53,647 nucleotides of DNA from Psychrobacillus sp. OK032 (GCF_900111345.1 NZ_FOGY01000012.1:1-53647); one strand, 5' to 3'. Shown: positions 1-11,738, numbered from the stretch's first letter. Notes: a model not told the origin generated them from the sequence alone. Numbers and translations are program-made.

Positions 1-42
1 CGCCAGCGTTCGTCCTGAGCCAGGATCAAACTCTCCATAATA
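1..42 (-). rRNA. 16S ribosomal RNA, 5' end only (partial)
   Basis: The reverse complement of the first 40 bases is the conserved start of bacterial 16S rRNA (GAGAGTTTGATCCTGGCTCA followed by GGACGAACGCTGGCG). The gene reads leftward out of the window, so only its 5' end is present. The exact mature 5' end is estimated. The upstream leader (about 43-200) contains the ACATTGAAAACTGAACATG motif common in front of Bacillales 16S genes. Confidence 0.97.
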
Positions 43-207
43 GAGAACTTAAAAAGCTCATTTTGTTTTGCTGGCATCATCATTAAATGATGTCATAATT
101 GTTTTGCTATCAGACTAACAAGTTAATCTTTCAAGCTATATTTCTTAACGTTTTGCATGTTCAGTTTTCAATGTTCATGTTGTCGTCTTGTTTCGGCGAC
201 ATTTAAT

Positions 208-320
208 ATCTTATCATTTCTCTTTCTCACTGTCAACAACTTTTTTATTTTTCTTTCGGTTGAAATCAGTAGTGAAAATGACAACTTGATAACTATATCA
301 CCATCTAATAAGTTTGACAA
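208..320 (-). promoter_or_regulatory. Tandem sigma-A promoters of the rRNA operon
   Basis: Two promoters are readable on the minus strand. The upstream one has TTGTCA (315-320), a 17-bp spacer and TATAGT (292-297). The downstream one has a perfect TTGACA (231-236), a 17-bp spacer and TAAGAT (208-213). Tandem P1/P2 promoters are typical of Bacillus rrn operons. The gene served is the 16S beginning near position 42. Confidence 0.85.
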
Positions 321-392
321 GTACTTTTCTAAAACAAAGTTAATAAACTTTCTATATACTATTTCAACACAATATATAGGACGGTTATAAAA

Positions 393-424
393 AAAGAGAT
401 ACTACAAATAGTAGCATCTCTTTT
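393..424 (-). terminator. lysS terminator
   Basis: An inverted repeat of GAGATGCTACTA type is flanked by A and T runs just after the lysS stop. It separates lysS transcription from the tandem rrn promoters. Confidence 0.8.
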
Positions 425-439
425 CTACATTATTATTGA

Positions 440-1984
<1,545 letters not shown>

Positions 1985-1986
1985 TT

Positions 1987-2014
1987 ATTGTACACAATTT
2001 CTGTGTTCTGTTCA
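1987..2014 (-). promoter_or_regulatory. Candidate sigma-A promoter of lysS
   Basis: TGAACA (2009-2014), a 16-bp spacer and TACAAT (1987-1992) lie about 60 bp before the lysS ATG and after the dusB terminator. The -10 is good and the -35 is imperfect. Confidence 0.5.
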
Positions 2015-2069
2015 TCTTTTTCCTTCACCGTTCGATATTTTCCACTATTCAGATTAACTATTGAAACTT

Positions 2070-2098
2070 AAAAGAGCCGTCACTAAACGTGACAGCCC
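2070..2098 (-). terminator. dusB / folate operon terminator
   Basis: A ten-pair stem (GGGCTGTCAC with GTGACGGCTC, two G-T pairs) has a five-base loop and a short T run on the minus strand. It ends the transcript running through the folate genes and dusB. Confidence 0.8.
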
Positions 2099-2110
2099 AT
2101 CTTTTTGCTA

Positions 2111-3136
2111 TTAAGCAAGAATTGAATCGACAGCAGTATAGTCCTTAGAAGCTTCCTCTGCAAAATAACGCATGTAATCTTTCAGCTCTCGTGCGGTTTC
2201 GGTTTGGTTAATCATATTTCTTGCTGTACCATTTCCACGGATACCCTTTAAGTACCAAGATGCGTGTTTACGCATCTCTCTTACCGCAATTCCTTCGCCT
2301 TTTAAAGCAGTTAAGCGATCAAAGTGTAATAAACATACGTCTATTTTTTCTTGAACAGTTGGTTCTGGTTTTAATTCACCAGTTTCTAAATATTCTACTG
2401 TACGATAAATCATCCAAGGATCTCCAAGCGCTGCGCGACCAATCATCACAGCATCTACACCCGTTTCGTCTAGCATACGTTTTGCATCTTGAGGTGTATT
2501 CACATCGCCATTTCCAATAACAGGAATATCTACCGATTCTTTTACTTGGCGTATCAAATCCCAGTTCGCATGTCCTTCATACATTTGCAAACGCGTACGA
2601 CCATGTACTGCAACCGCTGCTCCACCAGCACGTTCTACAGCACGAGCATTATCGACTACATAGAGATGCTCATCATCCCAACCTGTACGCATTTTTACAC
2701 TTACTGGTTTTTTAACATTATCTACAACCGCTGAAACCATTTCGTAAATCTTTTCCGGATCAAGAAGCCACCTAGCTCCTGCCTCACATTTGATTATTTT
2801 ATTTACTGGGCATCCCATATTAATATCAATGATGTCAGCAGATGTATGTTGATCTACATATTTAGCAGCAGCAACTAGCGTATCCTTCTCTCCCCCAAAG
2901 ATCTGAAGCGAAAGTGGATTTTCACGTTCATCGATATAAAGCATACTCAATGTTTTTTCGTTTTTTTGAACAATCCCTTTATCGCTAATCATTTCAGCGT
3001 AAACTAGTCCTGCTCCAAATTCTTTGACAGTTAAACGGAAAGCTGAGTTACAAATACCAGCCATCGGGGCTAGTACAACTCGGTTATCCATCACAAAGTC
3101 ACCAATTTGAAATGGTTTGGTCGATGCATTTGTCAT
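2111..3136 (-). CDS. dusB: tRNA-dihydrouridine synthase
   Basis: DusB is an FMN enzyme that reduces uridines in the tRNA D-loop. The 341-residue TIM-barrel protein has the FMN-site LAPMAG (22-27) and the catalytic signature NMGCPVNK (106-113, active Cys109), then GNGDV and IGRAALG near the phosphate-binding end. The ATG at 3136 follows a GAAGGTG ribosome site. It starts 21 bp after folK and probably lies in the folate operon transcript. In B. subtilis a small gene, yazB, sits between folK and dusB; it is absent here. Confidence 0.96.
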   Translation of the reverse strand: MTNASTKPFQIGDFVMDNRVVLAPMAGICNSAFRLTVKEFGAGLVYAEMISDKGIVQKNEKTLSMLYIDERENPLSLQIFGGEKDTLVAAAKYVDQHTSADIIDINMGCPVNKIIKCEAGARWLLDPEKIYEMVSAVVDNVKKPVSVKMRTGWDDEHLYVVDNARAVERAGGAAVAVHGRTRLQMYEGHANWDLIRQVKESVDIPVIGNGDVNTPQDAKRMLDETGVDAVMIGRAALGDPWMIYRTVEYLETGELKPEPTVQEKIDVCLLHFDRLTALKGEGIAVREMRKHASWYLKGIRGNGTARNMINQTETARELKDYMRYFAEEASKDYTAVDSILA

Positions 3137-3157
3137 TTACATTCACCTTCTTTATAT

Positions 3158-3679
3158 TTATCTATCCGTAAAGTGTATGAATGCGTCTACTCCATTGAAA
3201 GTTTGCCATAAATGGACGCCTTCTTTTAAAGCATGCGCAAACTCCATGATAGAACGATTTGTTATAGGTTCTCTTAAATCTGGGTTTATTTCAACTAATG
3301 GTATAAGGACGAAGCCTCTTTCAGTCATCCTTGGATGCGGAATAATGAGGTTCTCCGTTTTCATACTCTCTTCATTATACAACAAAATGTCAAGGTCTAC
3401 GGTTCGGGGACCCCAATGTATTTCTCTTGTACGTCCTAATTCCGCTTCTATTTCGTTACATGTTTGAAGTAATTCGTGCGGGGTCAATGAGGTCTCGAGC
3501 TCCACTACTATATTCAAAAAAGCATCCTGATCTACATATCCTACTGGATCCGTTTCATATACCGAGGATACTTGGCGCACCTTTACATCCTTCGCACCTT
3601 GCAATAAAAAGACCGCTTGCTGAAGGAAATGAAGCCGATTACCAATATTTGAGCCTAATGAAATATATGCTCTATTCAT
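3158..3679 (-). CDS. folK: 2-amino-4-hydroxy-6-hydroxymethyldihydropteridine diphosphokinase (HPPK)
   Basis: FolK transfers pyrophosphate from ATP to 6-hydroxymethyl-7,8-dihydropterin, the step before dihydropteroate synthase. The 173-residue protein begins MNRAYISLGSNIGNR and carries the HPPK signature GPRTVDLDILLY (90-101) with metal-binding Asp95 and Asp97. Its ATG overlaps the folB stop as ATGA (3676-3679), which indicates translational coupling. Confidence 0.97.
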   Translation of the reverse strand: MNRAYISLGSNIGNRLHFLQQAVFLLQGAKDVKVRQVSSVYETDPVGYVDQDAFLNIVVELETSLTPHELLQTCNEIEAELGRTREIHWGPRTVDLDILLYNEESMKTENLIIPHPRMTERGFVLIPLVEINPDLREPITNRSIMEFAHALKEGVHLWQTFNGVDAFIHFTDR

Positions 3680-4041
3680 AATGACCCTCTCGTAATATCT
3701 ACTGCAACCGAAGCGTAATGTCCTGCAATTGGCGGATTAGGCTTCACCAATTGAATACGACATCCACTAACCTTTGTTTTATATTCTTCTAAAATACGCG
3801 AAGCAATTGTTTCTGCAACTGCCTCTATTAATAAATACGGTTTACCTTCTACAATTTCCTTACATAACTCAAAAACTTCGGCATAGTTTACCGTTTCTTC
3901 TAAATCATCGGTTTCACCTGCTCTTTTTAAATCACATGCTAAAGTAATCGTTACTCGGAAAATTTGGCCAAGCTTTGTTTCTTCTGACAAAGCACCATGG
4001 TAGCCATAAAACTCTAATTCATTCAAATGAATGTAATCCAT
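3676..4041 (-). CDS. folB: Dihydroneopterin aldolase
   Basis: FolB cleaves 7,8-dihydroneopterin to 6-hydroxymethyl-dihydropterin and glycolaldehyde. The 121-residue protein shows the family landmarks ELEFYGYHG near the start, LIEAVAETIA in the middle and VKPNPPIAGHYASVAVDI near the end, which carries the conserved active-site Lys. It starts 5 nt after the folP stop and overlaps folK by 4 nt. It forms an octameric cytoplasmic enzyme in related bacteria. Confidence 0.97.
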   Translation of the reverse strand: MDYIHLNELEFYGYHGALSEETKLGQIFRVTITLACDLKRAGETDDLEETVNYAEVFELCKEIVEGKPYLLIEAVAETIASRILEEYKTKVSGCRIQLVKPNPPIAGHYASVAVDITRGSL

Positions 4042-4046
4042 AACAG

Positions 4047-4904
4047 TTAGTCCCTACTTTCCTCGTACGTTTCTTTTCCTGTCAGTACATCCATCATTTT
4101 CGTCATGCGCGCAATTTCTTTCACATCGTGCACACGTACCATATGGCAACCAAGCTGCAAACCATAACAAACAGTTGCACCCGTTCCTTCCATCCGTTCT
4201 TCCACAGGAAGCTTCAACACATTACCGATTAAACGTTTACGAGATGTTGCTAATAATACGGGATACCCCATATTGACTAATTCACCTAAATGTTGCATCA
4301 TCCAAATATTTTGCTCAGTCGTTTTACCGAAGCCAATGCCTGGATCTAACCAAATATGCTCGTCTGGAACACCAGCCTCTTTCGCTATATGGATACATTC
4401 TTTTAAGTCTTGCCTAGCTTCAATCCAGAAATCGTTATATTCTTCGTTGTCTCGGTTATGCATTAAAATAATCGGAACGTTTAGTTCAGCAGCCACTTCC
4501 GCAATTTTAGGATCTCTTTTTGCACCCCAAATATCATTAATCACATGTGCCCCTGCAAGGACTGCAGCCCGGGCAACTGCTGATTTGTACGTATCAATGG
4601 ATATAACCGCATCTACTTCTGCGCGAATCGCCTGGATGACTGGAACAACTCGTGCAATTTCCTCTTCATCTGAAATAACAGTATGGCCAGGTCTAGTAGA
4701 TTCTCCTCCTATATCAATGATTTTCGCTCCGTCTGCAACCATTTGCTTCGCACGTGCAACAGCTGAATCTATTTCGTTAAACTTTCCACCATCTGAAAAA
4801 GAATCCGGAGTGACGTTCAATATCCCCATCACAATGGTTTCTTTCCTGAAGTCTAATAAAACTCCTCCACCTTCAAAGAGTCCGGTATGATATTGTAAAT
4901 TCAT
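4047..4904 (-). CDS. folP: Dihydropteroate synthase
   Basis: FolP (Sul in B. subtilis) condenses dihydropterin pyrophosphate with p-aminobenzoate; it is the sulfonamide target. The 285-residue TIM-barrel protein has both signatures: GILNVTPDSFSDGG (27-40) and GGESTRPG (66-73), plus LATSRKR toward the C-terminus. I start it at the ATG at 4904, one base after the pabC stop, with an AAAGGACAG ribosome site inside the pabC end. A longer reading frame starts 45 nt upstream but would overlap pabC and has an atypical N-terminus. Confidence 0.96.
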   Translation of the reverse strand: MNLQYHTGLFEGGGVLLDFRKETIVMGILNVTPDSFSDGGKFNEIDSAVARAKQMVADGAKIIDIGGESTRPGHTVISDEEEIARVVPVIQAIRAEVDAVISIDTYKSAVARAAVLAGAHVINDIWGAKRDPKIAEVAAELNVPIILMHNRDNEEYNDFWIEARQDLKECIHIAKEAGVPDEHIWLDPGIGFGKTTEQNIWMMQHLGELVNMGYPVLLATSRKRLIGNVLKLPVEERMEGTGATVCYGLQLGCHMVRVHDVKEIARMTKMMDVLTGKETYEESRD

Positions 4905-4905
4905 C

Positions 4906-5742
4906 TTACTGTCCTGTCCTTTCCTCCTGCATACATTTTTCATACACATTATGTATCTCTGTATATACAGGTCCGTTATTTCCTAAAAATGGTTTATCAT
5001 CTATCTCTTTAATAGGGACGATTTCTTGTACTGCATTTGTTATAAATACCTCATCTGCTGATTCAAGTAGCTCTTTTGTAAATAAGCCTTCTTCCACTTG
5101 GAACTTATTTAAAATCCATTCCCGAGTTATTCCAGCAAGTATCCCAGTTGCAAGTGACGGTGTATATAATTTCCCGTCTGCAACCCAAAACACATTGGAC
5201 GTAATACCTTCTGCGACAAATCCTTCTGCTGTTAGAAAAATACCTTCATGCGTCGCTAATGAATCCACTTCAAATCTTGCTTGTATATTATTTGCATAAT
5301 GATGGGATTTATGACGATTTGCACTTTCCGGAGAATTCCGAGTCGTTTTAAGCCATATTGCTTTTTTCTCTGTGCCTCTAGGTGCAATATGCAAAGCTTT
5401 TCGGAATAAAATCACAGTAGGCTCACCATAATGAGACGGCTGAAGTCCAATATCGTGCGTACCCGCCGAAATATTTAACCTGAAATAGCCATCTTCCCCG
5501 TTATTCGCTTCTGTTAACGCTTTAATAGCAGCTAAAATAGTTTTTTTATCATATGGCATTGTCATACGAAAATCAGCCAAAGCGCGGGAAAGACGATTCC
5601 AATGTTCATCGAATAAAAACACCTGGCCATCATACGTGCGAAAGGTTTCAAAGAAGCCTAGCCCGTACAAAAAACCATGATCATATGCAGAAATAGCCAA
5701 TTCACTTCTGTGATATAACTTGCCATCCTTCCAAGCGTCCAT
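4906..5742 (-). CDS. pabC: Aminodeoxychorismate lyase (PLP fold type IV)
   Basis: PabC releases pyruvate from 4-amino-4-deoxychorismate to give p-aminobenzoate. The 278-residue protein has the fold-type IV landmarks DHGFLYGLGFFETFR (21-35), the PLP-binding lysine in HKSHHY (Lys145) and EGITSNVFW. Its ATG follows the pabA stop directly. D-amino-acid and branched-chain aminotransferases share this fold, but the position between pabA and folP supports the lyase assignment. Confidence 0.94.
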   Translation of the reverse strand: MDAWKDGKLYHRSELAISAYDHGFLYGLGFFETFRTYDGQVFLFDEHWNRLSRALADFRMTMPYDKKTILAAIKALTEANNGEDGYFRLNISAGTHDIGLQPSHYGEPTVILFRKALHIAPRGTEKKAIWLKTTRNSPESANRHKSHHYANNIQARFEVDSLATHEGIFLTAEGFVAEGITSNVFWVADGKLYTPSLATGILAGITREWILNKFQVEEGLFTKELLESADEVFITNAVQEIVPIKEIDDKPFLGNNGPVYTEIHNVYEKCMQEERTGQ

Positions 5743-6333
5743 TTACACACACTCCTCAGCAGGGATGCTATACTTTTCGATGAAATTTCGGATGAGTTTT
5801 TTCCCCTCTTCCGTCATAATCGACTCTGGATGGTACTGCACCCCTTCGATTGCGAACTCTTTATGACGCAATCCCATAATTTCTCCTTCTTCCGTCCATG
5901 AAGTTACTTCAAGACAATCTGGCAGTGATTCTTTTTCTACTAGAAGAGAATGGTATCGTGTCGCGTGAAAAGGGTTCGGCATGTTATTATTGACCCCTTT
6001 TCCATCATGAAAAACGGGAGAAGTTTTCCCATGCATTAACTTTTTAGCACGAATAACGTTTCCACCAAATGCTTGTCCGATCGATTGATGTCCTAAACAA
6101 ACACCAAAGATGGGGATCCTCCCAGCAAAATGCGTAATTACATCTAAACTTATTCCTGCTTCGTTTGGCGTACAAGGTCCTGGAGAGACAACAATAACTT
6201 GAGGTGCTAAAAGTTCAATGGTATCTAGTGTCAAAGCATCATTCCGAAAAACTTTTACTTCTACTCCTATTTCACCAATGTATTGAACGAGATTATATGT
6301 AAAGGAATCGTAGTTATCAATCATTAAAATCAT
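5743..6333 (-). CDS. pabA: Aminodeoxychorismate/anthranilate synthase glutamine amidotransferase subunit
   Basis: PabA hydrolyses glutamine and passes ammonia to PabB. In Bacillus the same subunit (TrpG/PabA) also serves TrpE; whether that holds here cannot be read from the window. The 196-residue class I glutamine amidotransferase has nucleophile Cys79 in GVCLGHQ and the His168/Glu170 pair in YHPES. The ATG at 6333 overlaps the pabB stop as ATGA and has an AGAGGGGG ribosome site; the upstream extension lies inside pabB. Confidence 0.96.
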   Translation of the reverse strand: MILMIDNYDSFTYNLVQYIGEIGVEVKVFRNDALTLDTIELLAPQVIVVSPGPCTPNEAGISLDVITHFAGRIPIFGVCLGHQSIGQAFGGNVIRAKKLMHGKTSPVFHDGKGVNNNMPNPFHATRYHSLLVEKESLPDCLEVTSWTEEGEIMGLRHKEFAIEGVQYHPESIMTEEGKKLIRNFIEKYSIPAEECV

Positions 6334-7742
6334 CCAATTTCCCCCTCTGCCATGGCCTTCGCTTGCCAAACCGCTTTTGCTTTGTTTAATGACTCTACAT
6401 ATTCTGCATTTGGAATGGAATCAATAACAATACCTGCTCCAGCTTGAATATGGGCCATTCCAGATTGAATAAATGCAGTACGAATCACAATATTGAGCTC
6501 TAAATCACCTGAAAATCCTAACCAGCCAATAGATCCTGTATATAATCCTCTACGAACCGGCTCAAGCTCTTCGATAATCTCCATCGTCCGAATTTTAGGA
6601 GCCCCTGTAATCGTTCCACCCGGGAACATCGCGCGAATAATTTCAGCATTTGATGTACCTGAGCGAAGCATTCCTTTTACATTGGAAACGATATGCATAA
6701 CATGCGAATATCGTTCAATAACCATGAATTCGTCTACTTCGACTGTTCCGTATGCAGAAACTCTTCCCAAATCATTTCGCTCTAAGTCTACAAGCATCAC
6801 ATGCTCTGCCCGTTCTTTTTCGTTTTCTATTAGTTCATTTGCTAATCTGATATCCTCCGCATCACTTTTGCCACGGGGTCTCGTACCCGCAATCGGGCGA
6901 GTCGATAATTCGGTACCTTTTTTCTTCACTAGTAATTCTGGCGATCCTGATACAACCGCAAATTCCGGCGCATGAATAAATGCCATATAAGGAGATGGAT
7001 TAAAAGCTCGCATTGCCTCGTACATAGCAATTGGTTGAGCCTTAAGCTCTTTTGATTGACGAACGGATAAGTTTACTTGAAAAACGTCCCCTTGCGCAAT
7101 ATATTGCTGTACTTTTCGAACTGCATCCTCAAATTCAGAGGAACTGACAGATACATGTAGTTCCGAATGATCTTCCTGTACCTCCACTGCTGATCCTGAT
7201 TGGAAAATACTTGGTGCGACACTCTTTTCCGCAGCAGTCCTATATTGTTCTTCTAATTTTATCAAATCTAAGTCACTCGTAGATAACTTCATAAGTGTAA
7301 CGACTTCTGTCTCAACGTCTAATACCGCCCAAACATCGAACAAATAAAAATATAAATCTGGAATATGTAAATCATCTACCGCTACTGTCGGTAATACCTC
7401 TATTTTTCTTGCATAATCATAGCTTATAAAACCAGCAGCCCCACCTTGGTAATCCGGTAAGTCTTCTCGAAATGGAAGTTTGTACGAAGCGACTAACTTT
7501 TCTAACTCCTCCAACGCTTCTCCCAGACGTTCTTCTACTTTTCCATCCCGCCATTTTATATGCAGTCCAGTTTCGATAGATTTAGTTATAGCTAAAGGAT
7601 TCCATGCTGCAACAGATATATGGCCTCCCCGCCCACTTTCAAAAAATAAATGATGAGATTCCTCTTTTGTCATCTCTTTATATGCATAAAAAAACGCTTC
7701 TTTTGATAGTTGAAATGCATGCGTTTGAATTTGTAAATCCAC
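6330..7742 (-). CDS. pabB: Aminodeoxychorismate synthase component I
   Basis: PabB aminates chorismate to 4-amino-4-deoxychorismate using ammonia from PabA, the entry to the folate p-aminobenzoate branch. The 470-residue protein has an N-terminal TrpE/PabB domain and a C-terminal chorismate-binding domain with [24 protein letters not shown] and [11 protein letters not shown]. It starts with GTG at 7742, preceded by AGGGGG at 10 nt. It is the first gene of the folate operon. Sequence alone separates it poorly from TrpE; the pabA-pabC-folP context decides. Confidence 0.94.
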   Translation of the reverse strand: MDLQIQTHAFQLSKEAFFYAYKEMTKEESHHLFFESGRGGHISVAAWNPLAITKSIETGLHIKWRDGKVEERLGEALEELEKLVASYKLPFREDLPDYQGGAAGFISYDYARKIEVLPTVAVDDLHIPDLYFYLFDVWAVLDVETEVVTLMKLSTSDLDLIKLEEQYRTAAEKSVAPSIFQSGSAVEVQEDHSELHVSVSSSEFEDAVRKVQQYIAQGDVFQVNLSVRQSKELKAQPIAMYEAMRAFNPSPYMAFIHAPEFAVVSGSPELLVKKKGTELSTRPIAGTRPRGKSDAEDIRLANELIENEKERAEHVMLVDLERNDLGRVSAYGTVEVDEFMVIERYSHVMHIVSNVKGMLRSGTSNAEIIRAMFPGGTITGAPKIRTMEIIEELEPVRRGLYTGSIGWLGFSGDLELNIVIRTAFIQSGMAHIQAGAGIVIDSIPNAEYVESLNKAKAVWQAKAMAEGEIG

Positions 7743-7806
7743 TTTTTCAAATCCCCCTAAAAACGGTTTGCCTCCATCTTAACTTGAAACTACTCCTTTT
7801 CGCCAC

Positions 7807-7840
7807 AAAAAAAGAGAGAAAGCGATAATCGCCTCCTCTC
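7807..7840 (-). terminator. cysK terminator
   Basis: A 13-pair stem with G-T pairs, a one-base apical gap and seven T residues on the minus strand follows the cysK stop. It separates cysK from the folate operon. No strong separate promoter is obvious before pabB, so some readthrough is possible. Confidence 0.85.
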
Positions 7841-7851
7841 CACTCAACACA

Positions 7852-8775
7852 TTAATCTTCGAATTGGTATAACGGTGTACTTAAATAGCGCTCTCCATTA
7901 TCAGGAATAATTGCCACTACCTTTTTACCTTTACCAAGTTGTTTTGCAAGTTGAAGCGCTGCGTAAATAGCTGCTCCTGCAGAAACTCCACCTAGGATAC
8001 CTTCTGATTTTGCAACCGCGCGGGATGTTTCGTATGCATCCTCATTCGATACTTGAGTAATGGAATCGTATATTTCTGTATCCAATACTTTCGGAACAAA
8101 ACCAGCACCGATTCCTTGGATTTTATGTGGACCTGGCTTACCACCAGATAATACGTTTGAATCTTTAGGTTCCACTGCAACTACTTGAATGCCCGGGAAC
8201 TTTTCTTTTAATACACCACCAGCACCAGTAATCGTTCCACCAGTTCCAATTCCTGATACAAATCCGTGTAACTCGTCAAACGCTTCAGCGATTTCAGGTC
8301 CTGTTGTTAAACGATGTATTTCTGGATTCGCTTCATTATTGAATTGTTGTGGCATAAACCATCCATTTTCATTTGCTAGTTCTTCCGATTTTGCTATTGC
8401 ACCCTTCATGCCATCTACTCCAGGTGTTAACACTAGTTCAGCACCGTACGCACGAAGTAGGTTTCTACGCTCTAAGCTCATTGTGTCTGGCATTACTAGT
8501 ACTGCATTATAGCCTTTTGCAGCTGCGATCATTGCTAGTCCAATACCAGTGTTTCCACTAGTTGGTTCAATAATTGTGCTACCTTCTTTTAATCTTCCTT
8601 CTTTTTCAGCAGCTTCAATCATGGCAAATGCAATACGGTCTTTTACACTACTTCCAGGGTTGAAGTATTCTAGTTTTACGTAAACTTCTGCATCTTCTGG
8701 GTTAGTTACTCTGTTTAATTTTACGATCGGTGTTTTTCCAATTAAATCTAATACGGATTGTGCTAACTTCGTCAT
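7852..8775 (-). CDS. cysK: Cysteine synthase (O-acetylserine sulfhydrylase)
   Basis: CysK makes L-cysteine from O-acetylserine and sulfide using PLP. The 307-residue protein shows the PLP lysine in NPGSSVKDR (Lys45), the substrate loop TSGNTG (72-77) and the phosphate cradle [10 protein letters not shown]. The ATG at 8775 follows TTAGGAG. It has its own promoter and terminator, so it forms a single-gene transcript. In B. subtilis CysK also acts with the regulator CymR; this is family knowledge only. Confidence 0.97.
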   Translation of the reverse strand: MTKLAQSVLDLIGKTPIVKLNRVTNPEDAEVYVKLEYFNPGSSVKDRIAFAMIEAAEKEGRLKEGSTIIEPTSGNTGIGLAMIAAAKGYNAVLVMPDTMSLERRNLLRAYGAELVLTPGVDGMKGAIAKSEELANENGWFMPQQFNNEANPEIHRLTTGPEIAEAFDELHGFVSGIGTGGTITGAGGVLKEKFPGIQVVAVEPKDSNVLSGGKPGPHKIQGIGAGFVPKVLDTEIYDSITQVSNEDAYETSRAVAKSEGILGGVSAGAAIYAALQLAKQLGKGKKVVAIIPDNGERYLSTPLYQFED

Positions 8776-8821
8776 AGTTCCACTCCTAATCCCTACTTAG
8801 TTAATAGGTTTTATTTTCTTA

Positions 8822-8851
8822 ATCATACCAATGATAGAGAAACATTGTCAA
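8822..8851 (-). promoter_or_regulatory. Sigma-A promoter of cysK
   Basis: TTGACA (8846-8851), an 18-bp spacer and TATGAT (8822-8827) lie 47 bp upstream of the cysK ATG. An ATTTGGAACTATTAT sequence directly upstream loosely resembles a CymR-type site, but I cannot confirm it. Confidence 0.75.
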
Positions 8852-9008
8852 TAATAGTTCCAAATAAATAACAAGAAAATTTTTAGTACCCATTAAGTTA
8901 CACTAGTTGTCCAATAAATCGTTTTCCGAAGCTTACCGCTCACTTTTTGCAAGATTCTCTTGTGCAAAAGCGAATGATAGAGCGCTTGGGTGCCAGATTG
9001 ATGATAAT

Positions 9009-9041
9009 TAAAAAAAGCATACCCTTTAGAGTATGCTTTTA
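9009..9041 (-). terminator. yacD terminator
   Basis: AAAAGCATAC and GTATGCTTTT form a 10-bp perfect stem followed by T residues. It overlaps the yacD stop codon. Confidence 0.88.
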
Positions 9042-9971
9042 CTTTTCACTATAAAACCAATCCGCATTAAATTCTTCCCAGAATGCTTCTTGTGTAACTG
9101 ATTGTGGCAATTGATCTAGTGCAAGCTCTCTACGAATATGATCTTCTACATCAGAAAACGAAAAAGACTGCCCTTTGAATACACTATTCACTTGCGCTAC
9201 TGCAAAACGACCATCTGATAAAGGGATAACATCGCTCCATTTACCCACGTCTATTTTCGGAAGAGCTTTCCACAACGCTTCATCTATTGTTTCTGTACCT
9301 TCTACAACATAGCCAATATCCCCACCTAAACTAGCTGAGCTTATATCGGAGGAGCGTTCTCTTGCTAATCCATCAAAAGAAGAACCATTTTCCAGTTCCT
9401 TCACCACTTCTTTTGCTTCGTCTTCTGTTGAGCTATAAATAACACTTGTTCGATAAGAAGTTGGTATATTGTATAAGTTTTTATTGTTCTCATAAAATGC
9501 TTTAATGTCAGTATCCTCAATAACAATATCTTTTGCTAATACTTTTTCTAAAATTAATCGGGCTCGAACTCTTTTACGCATCACCTCTTCATCGAATGAT
9601 TGAAATGATGTATCGACTCCTTCTTGAGTCGACCGAATAAGTGCAAGCTCCAAATCAATTTCTGTTTCACTTACTTTAATATTGTTTTTCTCGGCAGCTG
9701 CTTCCATTACTTCTGCATTCACCATATCTAATAAAACTTCTTTTCCATATATCGACTCCATTGAAGCCATCCATTGCTCTTTCGTAATAACTTTCCCATC
9801 AACTGAAGCAACTTCTTCTTCCGTTTCAACAGCCTTATCATTCGGTATTAACCAAGCAATAAACCATAGTAAATTACCTAACAAAAGTAAGCCAAGCACG
9901 AGAAGTACTGGTTTCGTTTTTAAACGTCGTTTTGGTTGAGAATCTTCGTTTTTACGCGTTGATTTCATCAA
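9039..9971 (-). CDS. yacD: PrsA-like membrane-anchored peptidyl-prolyl isomerase
   Basis: This 310-residue protein has a basic N-terminus, one membrane segment (about 21-43), an N-terminal SurA/PrsA-like helical region and a parvulin-type rotamase domain (about 165-265). It is predicted to help fold exported proteins on the outer face of the membrane. Unlike PrsA it has no lipobox cysteine, so an uncleaved anchor is likely. The frame opens at TTG (9971) with ATG next (9968); GGAG is 7 and 10 nt away, so either may be used. It overlaps hslO by 20 nt. Substrates are unknown. Confidence 0.85.
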   Translation of the reverse strand: MMKSTRKNEDSQPKRRLKTKPVLLVLGLLLLGNLLWFIAWLIPNDKAVETEEEVASVDGKVITKEQWMASMESIYGKEVLLDMVNAEVMEAAAEKNNIKVSETEIDLELALIRSTQEGVDTSFQSFDEEVMRKRVRARLILEKVLAKDIVIEDTDIKAFYENNKNLYNIPTSYRTSVIYSSTEDEAKEVVKELENGSSFDGLARERSSDISSASLGGDIGYVVEGTETIDEALWKALPKIDVGKWSDVIPLSDGRFAVAQVNSVFKGQSFSFSDVEDHIRRELALDQLPQSVTQEAFWEEFNADWFYSEK

Positions 9972-10833
9972 TAAACGACTCCAATTCTTCTACTGAGTAG
10001 TTATACTTTTCCATACAGAAATGACAGTGTGCTTCTGCGCCTCCATCTTCTGCAATCATTTCACGAATTTCACTTTCACCTAAACTGATAATTGCACTTC
10101 CGAATCTATCTTTGGAACAATTACATTCAAATGCAACTGGCATTGTACTTAAAACTTGTACATTTTCTTGTCCTAAAATCTCATATAGCAATTCTTCTGG
10201 AGTTAATCCTCTTTCGATCAACTTAGAAACTGGCTCCATTTTATTTAAATGCTCTTCAATTATTGTAATTGTTTCATCGTCCGCACCTGGCATCAGTTGA
10301 ATAATAAATCCACCTGCAGCTAAAATTGTATTATCAGGATTAACTAATACACCAAGTCCAACAGAAGAAGGAACTTGTTCTGACACAGCAAAATAATACG
10401 TAAAATCTTCTGCAATCTCACCAGAAGTAATCGGTACTTGTCCCGTAAAGAAATCCCGCATACCTAAATCTTTTACTGTTGTAAGCGTACCTTCCGTCCC
10501 TACTGCACGACGAACGTCTAATTTCCCTTTATCATTCAGGTCAAAATGTGTTTGTGGGTTCGTGACATATCCTCGTACTTCCCCTTTTGCATTACTATCA
10601 ATAATCATAGGACCAATTGGACCGTTTCCTTCTACTTTGATGGTGAGTTTGTCTTCCCCTTTTAACATCGCACCCATCATTACAGTAGCTGTCATCGATC
10701 TTCCAAGAGCCGCCGATGCTGTAGGCCATGTCCCATGACGACGTTGTGCTTCACCAACTGTATCTGTGGTCCGAACAGCAAATGCACGAACACTTCCTTC
10801 AAAAGCTAATGCTCTTACTAAATAATCTTTCAT
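9952..10833 (-). CDS. hslO: Redox-regulated holdase chaperone Hsp33
   Basis: Hsp33 holds unfolding proteins during oxidative stress and is switched on when its zinc-bound cysteines form disulfides. The 293-residue protein has the conserved N-terminal body and all four C-terminal cysteines, CxC (237, 239) and CxxC (270, 273). Its ATG follows the coaX stop immediately with GAGG at 10 nt. The coaX-hslO-yacD order matches B. subtilis. Confidence 0.96.
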   Translation of the reverse strand: MKDYLVRALAFEGSVRAFAVRTTDTVGEAQRRHGTWPTASAALGRSMTATVMMGAMLKGEDKLTIKVEGNGPIGPMIIDSNAKGEVRGYVTNPQTHFDLNDKGKLDVRRAVGTEGTLTTVKDLGMRDFFTGQVPITSGEIAEDFTYYFAVSEQVPSSVGLGVLVNPDNTILAAGGFIIQLMPGADDETITIIEEHLNKMEPVSKLIERGLTPEELLYEILGQENVQVLSTMPVAFECNCSKDRFGSAIISLGESEIREMIAEDGGAEAHCHFCMEKYNYSVEELESFIDEINA

Positions 10834-11616
10834 TTATCTCATACCTCTTTCATCTATATTTCGTTGATATATTAAATATAATCCTTTTAACGTTAAAAAA
10901 GGATCAATAACGTCCATTACGGTTGTTTCTTCTCCGATTAAAGAAGCCATGCCACCTGTAGCAATTACTTTAGGCTTTTTTTTCGATACTTTTTTCATGC
11001 GGTTCACGATGCCTTCGACTTGTCCTACATAGCCATACACAATACCTGCTTGCATAGCTGATACGGTATTTTTCCCAATGATATGTTCCGGTCTTGTTAG
11101 TTCAATCCGAGGAAGTTTACTCGCTTTCGTAAATAATGCTTCTGTTGATATCCCAATACCTGGAGCAATAGCTCCACCCATGTAGTCTCCTTTTTCGTTG
11201 ACATAACAATAGGTTGTTGCAGTTCCAAAATCTACAATAATTAGTGGTACACCATATTCATGTATGGCTGCGACCGCATTTACAATTCGATCCGCTCCCA
11301 CTTCTCGAGGATTTTCATATTTTATATTTAAGCCCGTTTTAACACCGGGACCTACTATTAATGGTTTTATACCAAAGTACTTTTTACACATCGCTTCTAA
11401 AGAAAACATAATAGGAGGTACTACAGATGAAATAATAATTCCTTTTACTTGCTCAAAAGCAATATTTGCATGTGAAAATAATGCTTTCACCTGCATTCCA
11501 TATTCGTCCTCTGTTTTAAGGCGATCAGTTTCCATCCGCCAATGATGGATCAATACATCGTTTTCATATACCCCTAAAACGATGTTCGTATTTCCTGTAT
11601 CTAACACAAGTATCAT
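10834..11616 (-). CDS. coaX: Type III pantothenate kinase
   Basis: CoaX phosphorylates pantothenate, the first step to coenzyme A. The 260-residue ASKHA-fold protein has the phosphate loop DTGNTN (6-11), [18 protein letters not shown] and GGAIAPGI. I start it at the ATG at 11616, with GAGG 9 nt upstream; an in-frame GTG 15 nt earlier lacks a ribosome site. It leads the coaX-hslO-yacD operon. Confidence 0.95.
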   Translation of the reverse strand: MILVLDTGNTNIVLGVYENDVLIHHWRMETDRLKTEDEYGMQVKALFSHANIAFEQVKGIIISSVVPPIMFSLEAMCKKYFGIKPLIVGPGVKTGLNIKYENPREVGADRIVNAVAAIHEYGVPLIIVDFGTATTYCYVNEKGDYMGGAIAPGIGISTEALFTKASKLPRIELTRPEHIIGKNTVSAMQAGIVYGYVGQVEGIVNRMKKVSKKKPKVIATGGMASLIGEETTVMDVIDPFLTLKGLYLIYQRNIDERGMR

Positions 11617-11651
11617 CTGACTTGTCCTCACTTTAGTAAGTTTTCCAACAC

Positions 11652-11679
11652 ATCATACCATATATGGGGACTAGAACAA
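11652..11679 (-). promoter_or_regulatory. Candidate sigma-A promoter of coaX operon
   Basis: TTGTTC (11674-11679), a 16-bp spacer and TATGAT (11652-11657) lie about 35 bp before the coaX ATG. Confidence 0.55.
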
Positions 11680-11738
11680 AAGCACAGTAGCCTGACATAC
11701 CCCGACAAACAAACGGCAATCGCGAACGGCATATTGCG

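Noticed and set aside
157..390. 77-codon plus-strand frame across the rrn promoter region
   Set aside because: It lies over the tandem rRNA promoters and the leader, has no ribosome site and reads as low-complexity hydrophobic sequence.
2221..2734. Plus-strand frames inside dusB
   Set aside because: They are shadows of the dusB coding strand without ribosome sites.
6330..7742. TrpE (anthranilate synthase) instead of PabB
   Set aside because: The motifs are compatible with both, but overlap with pabA and the pabC-folP-folB-folK run fit p-aminobenzoate synthesis.
7743..7806. Separate strong promoter for the folate operon
   Set aside because: Only a weak TTGTGG and TAAGAT pair with 19-bp spacing is present; I could not support it.
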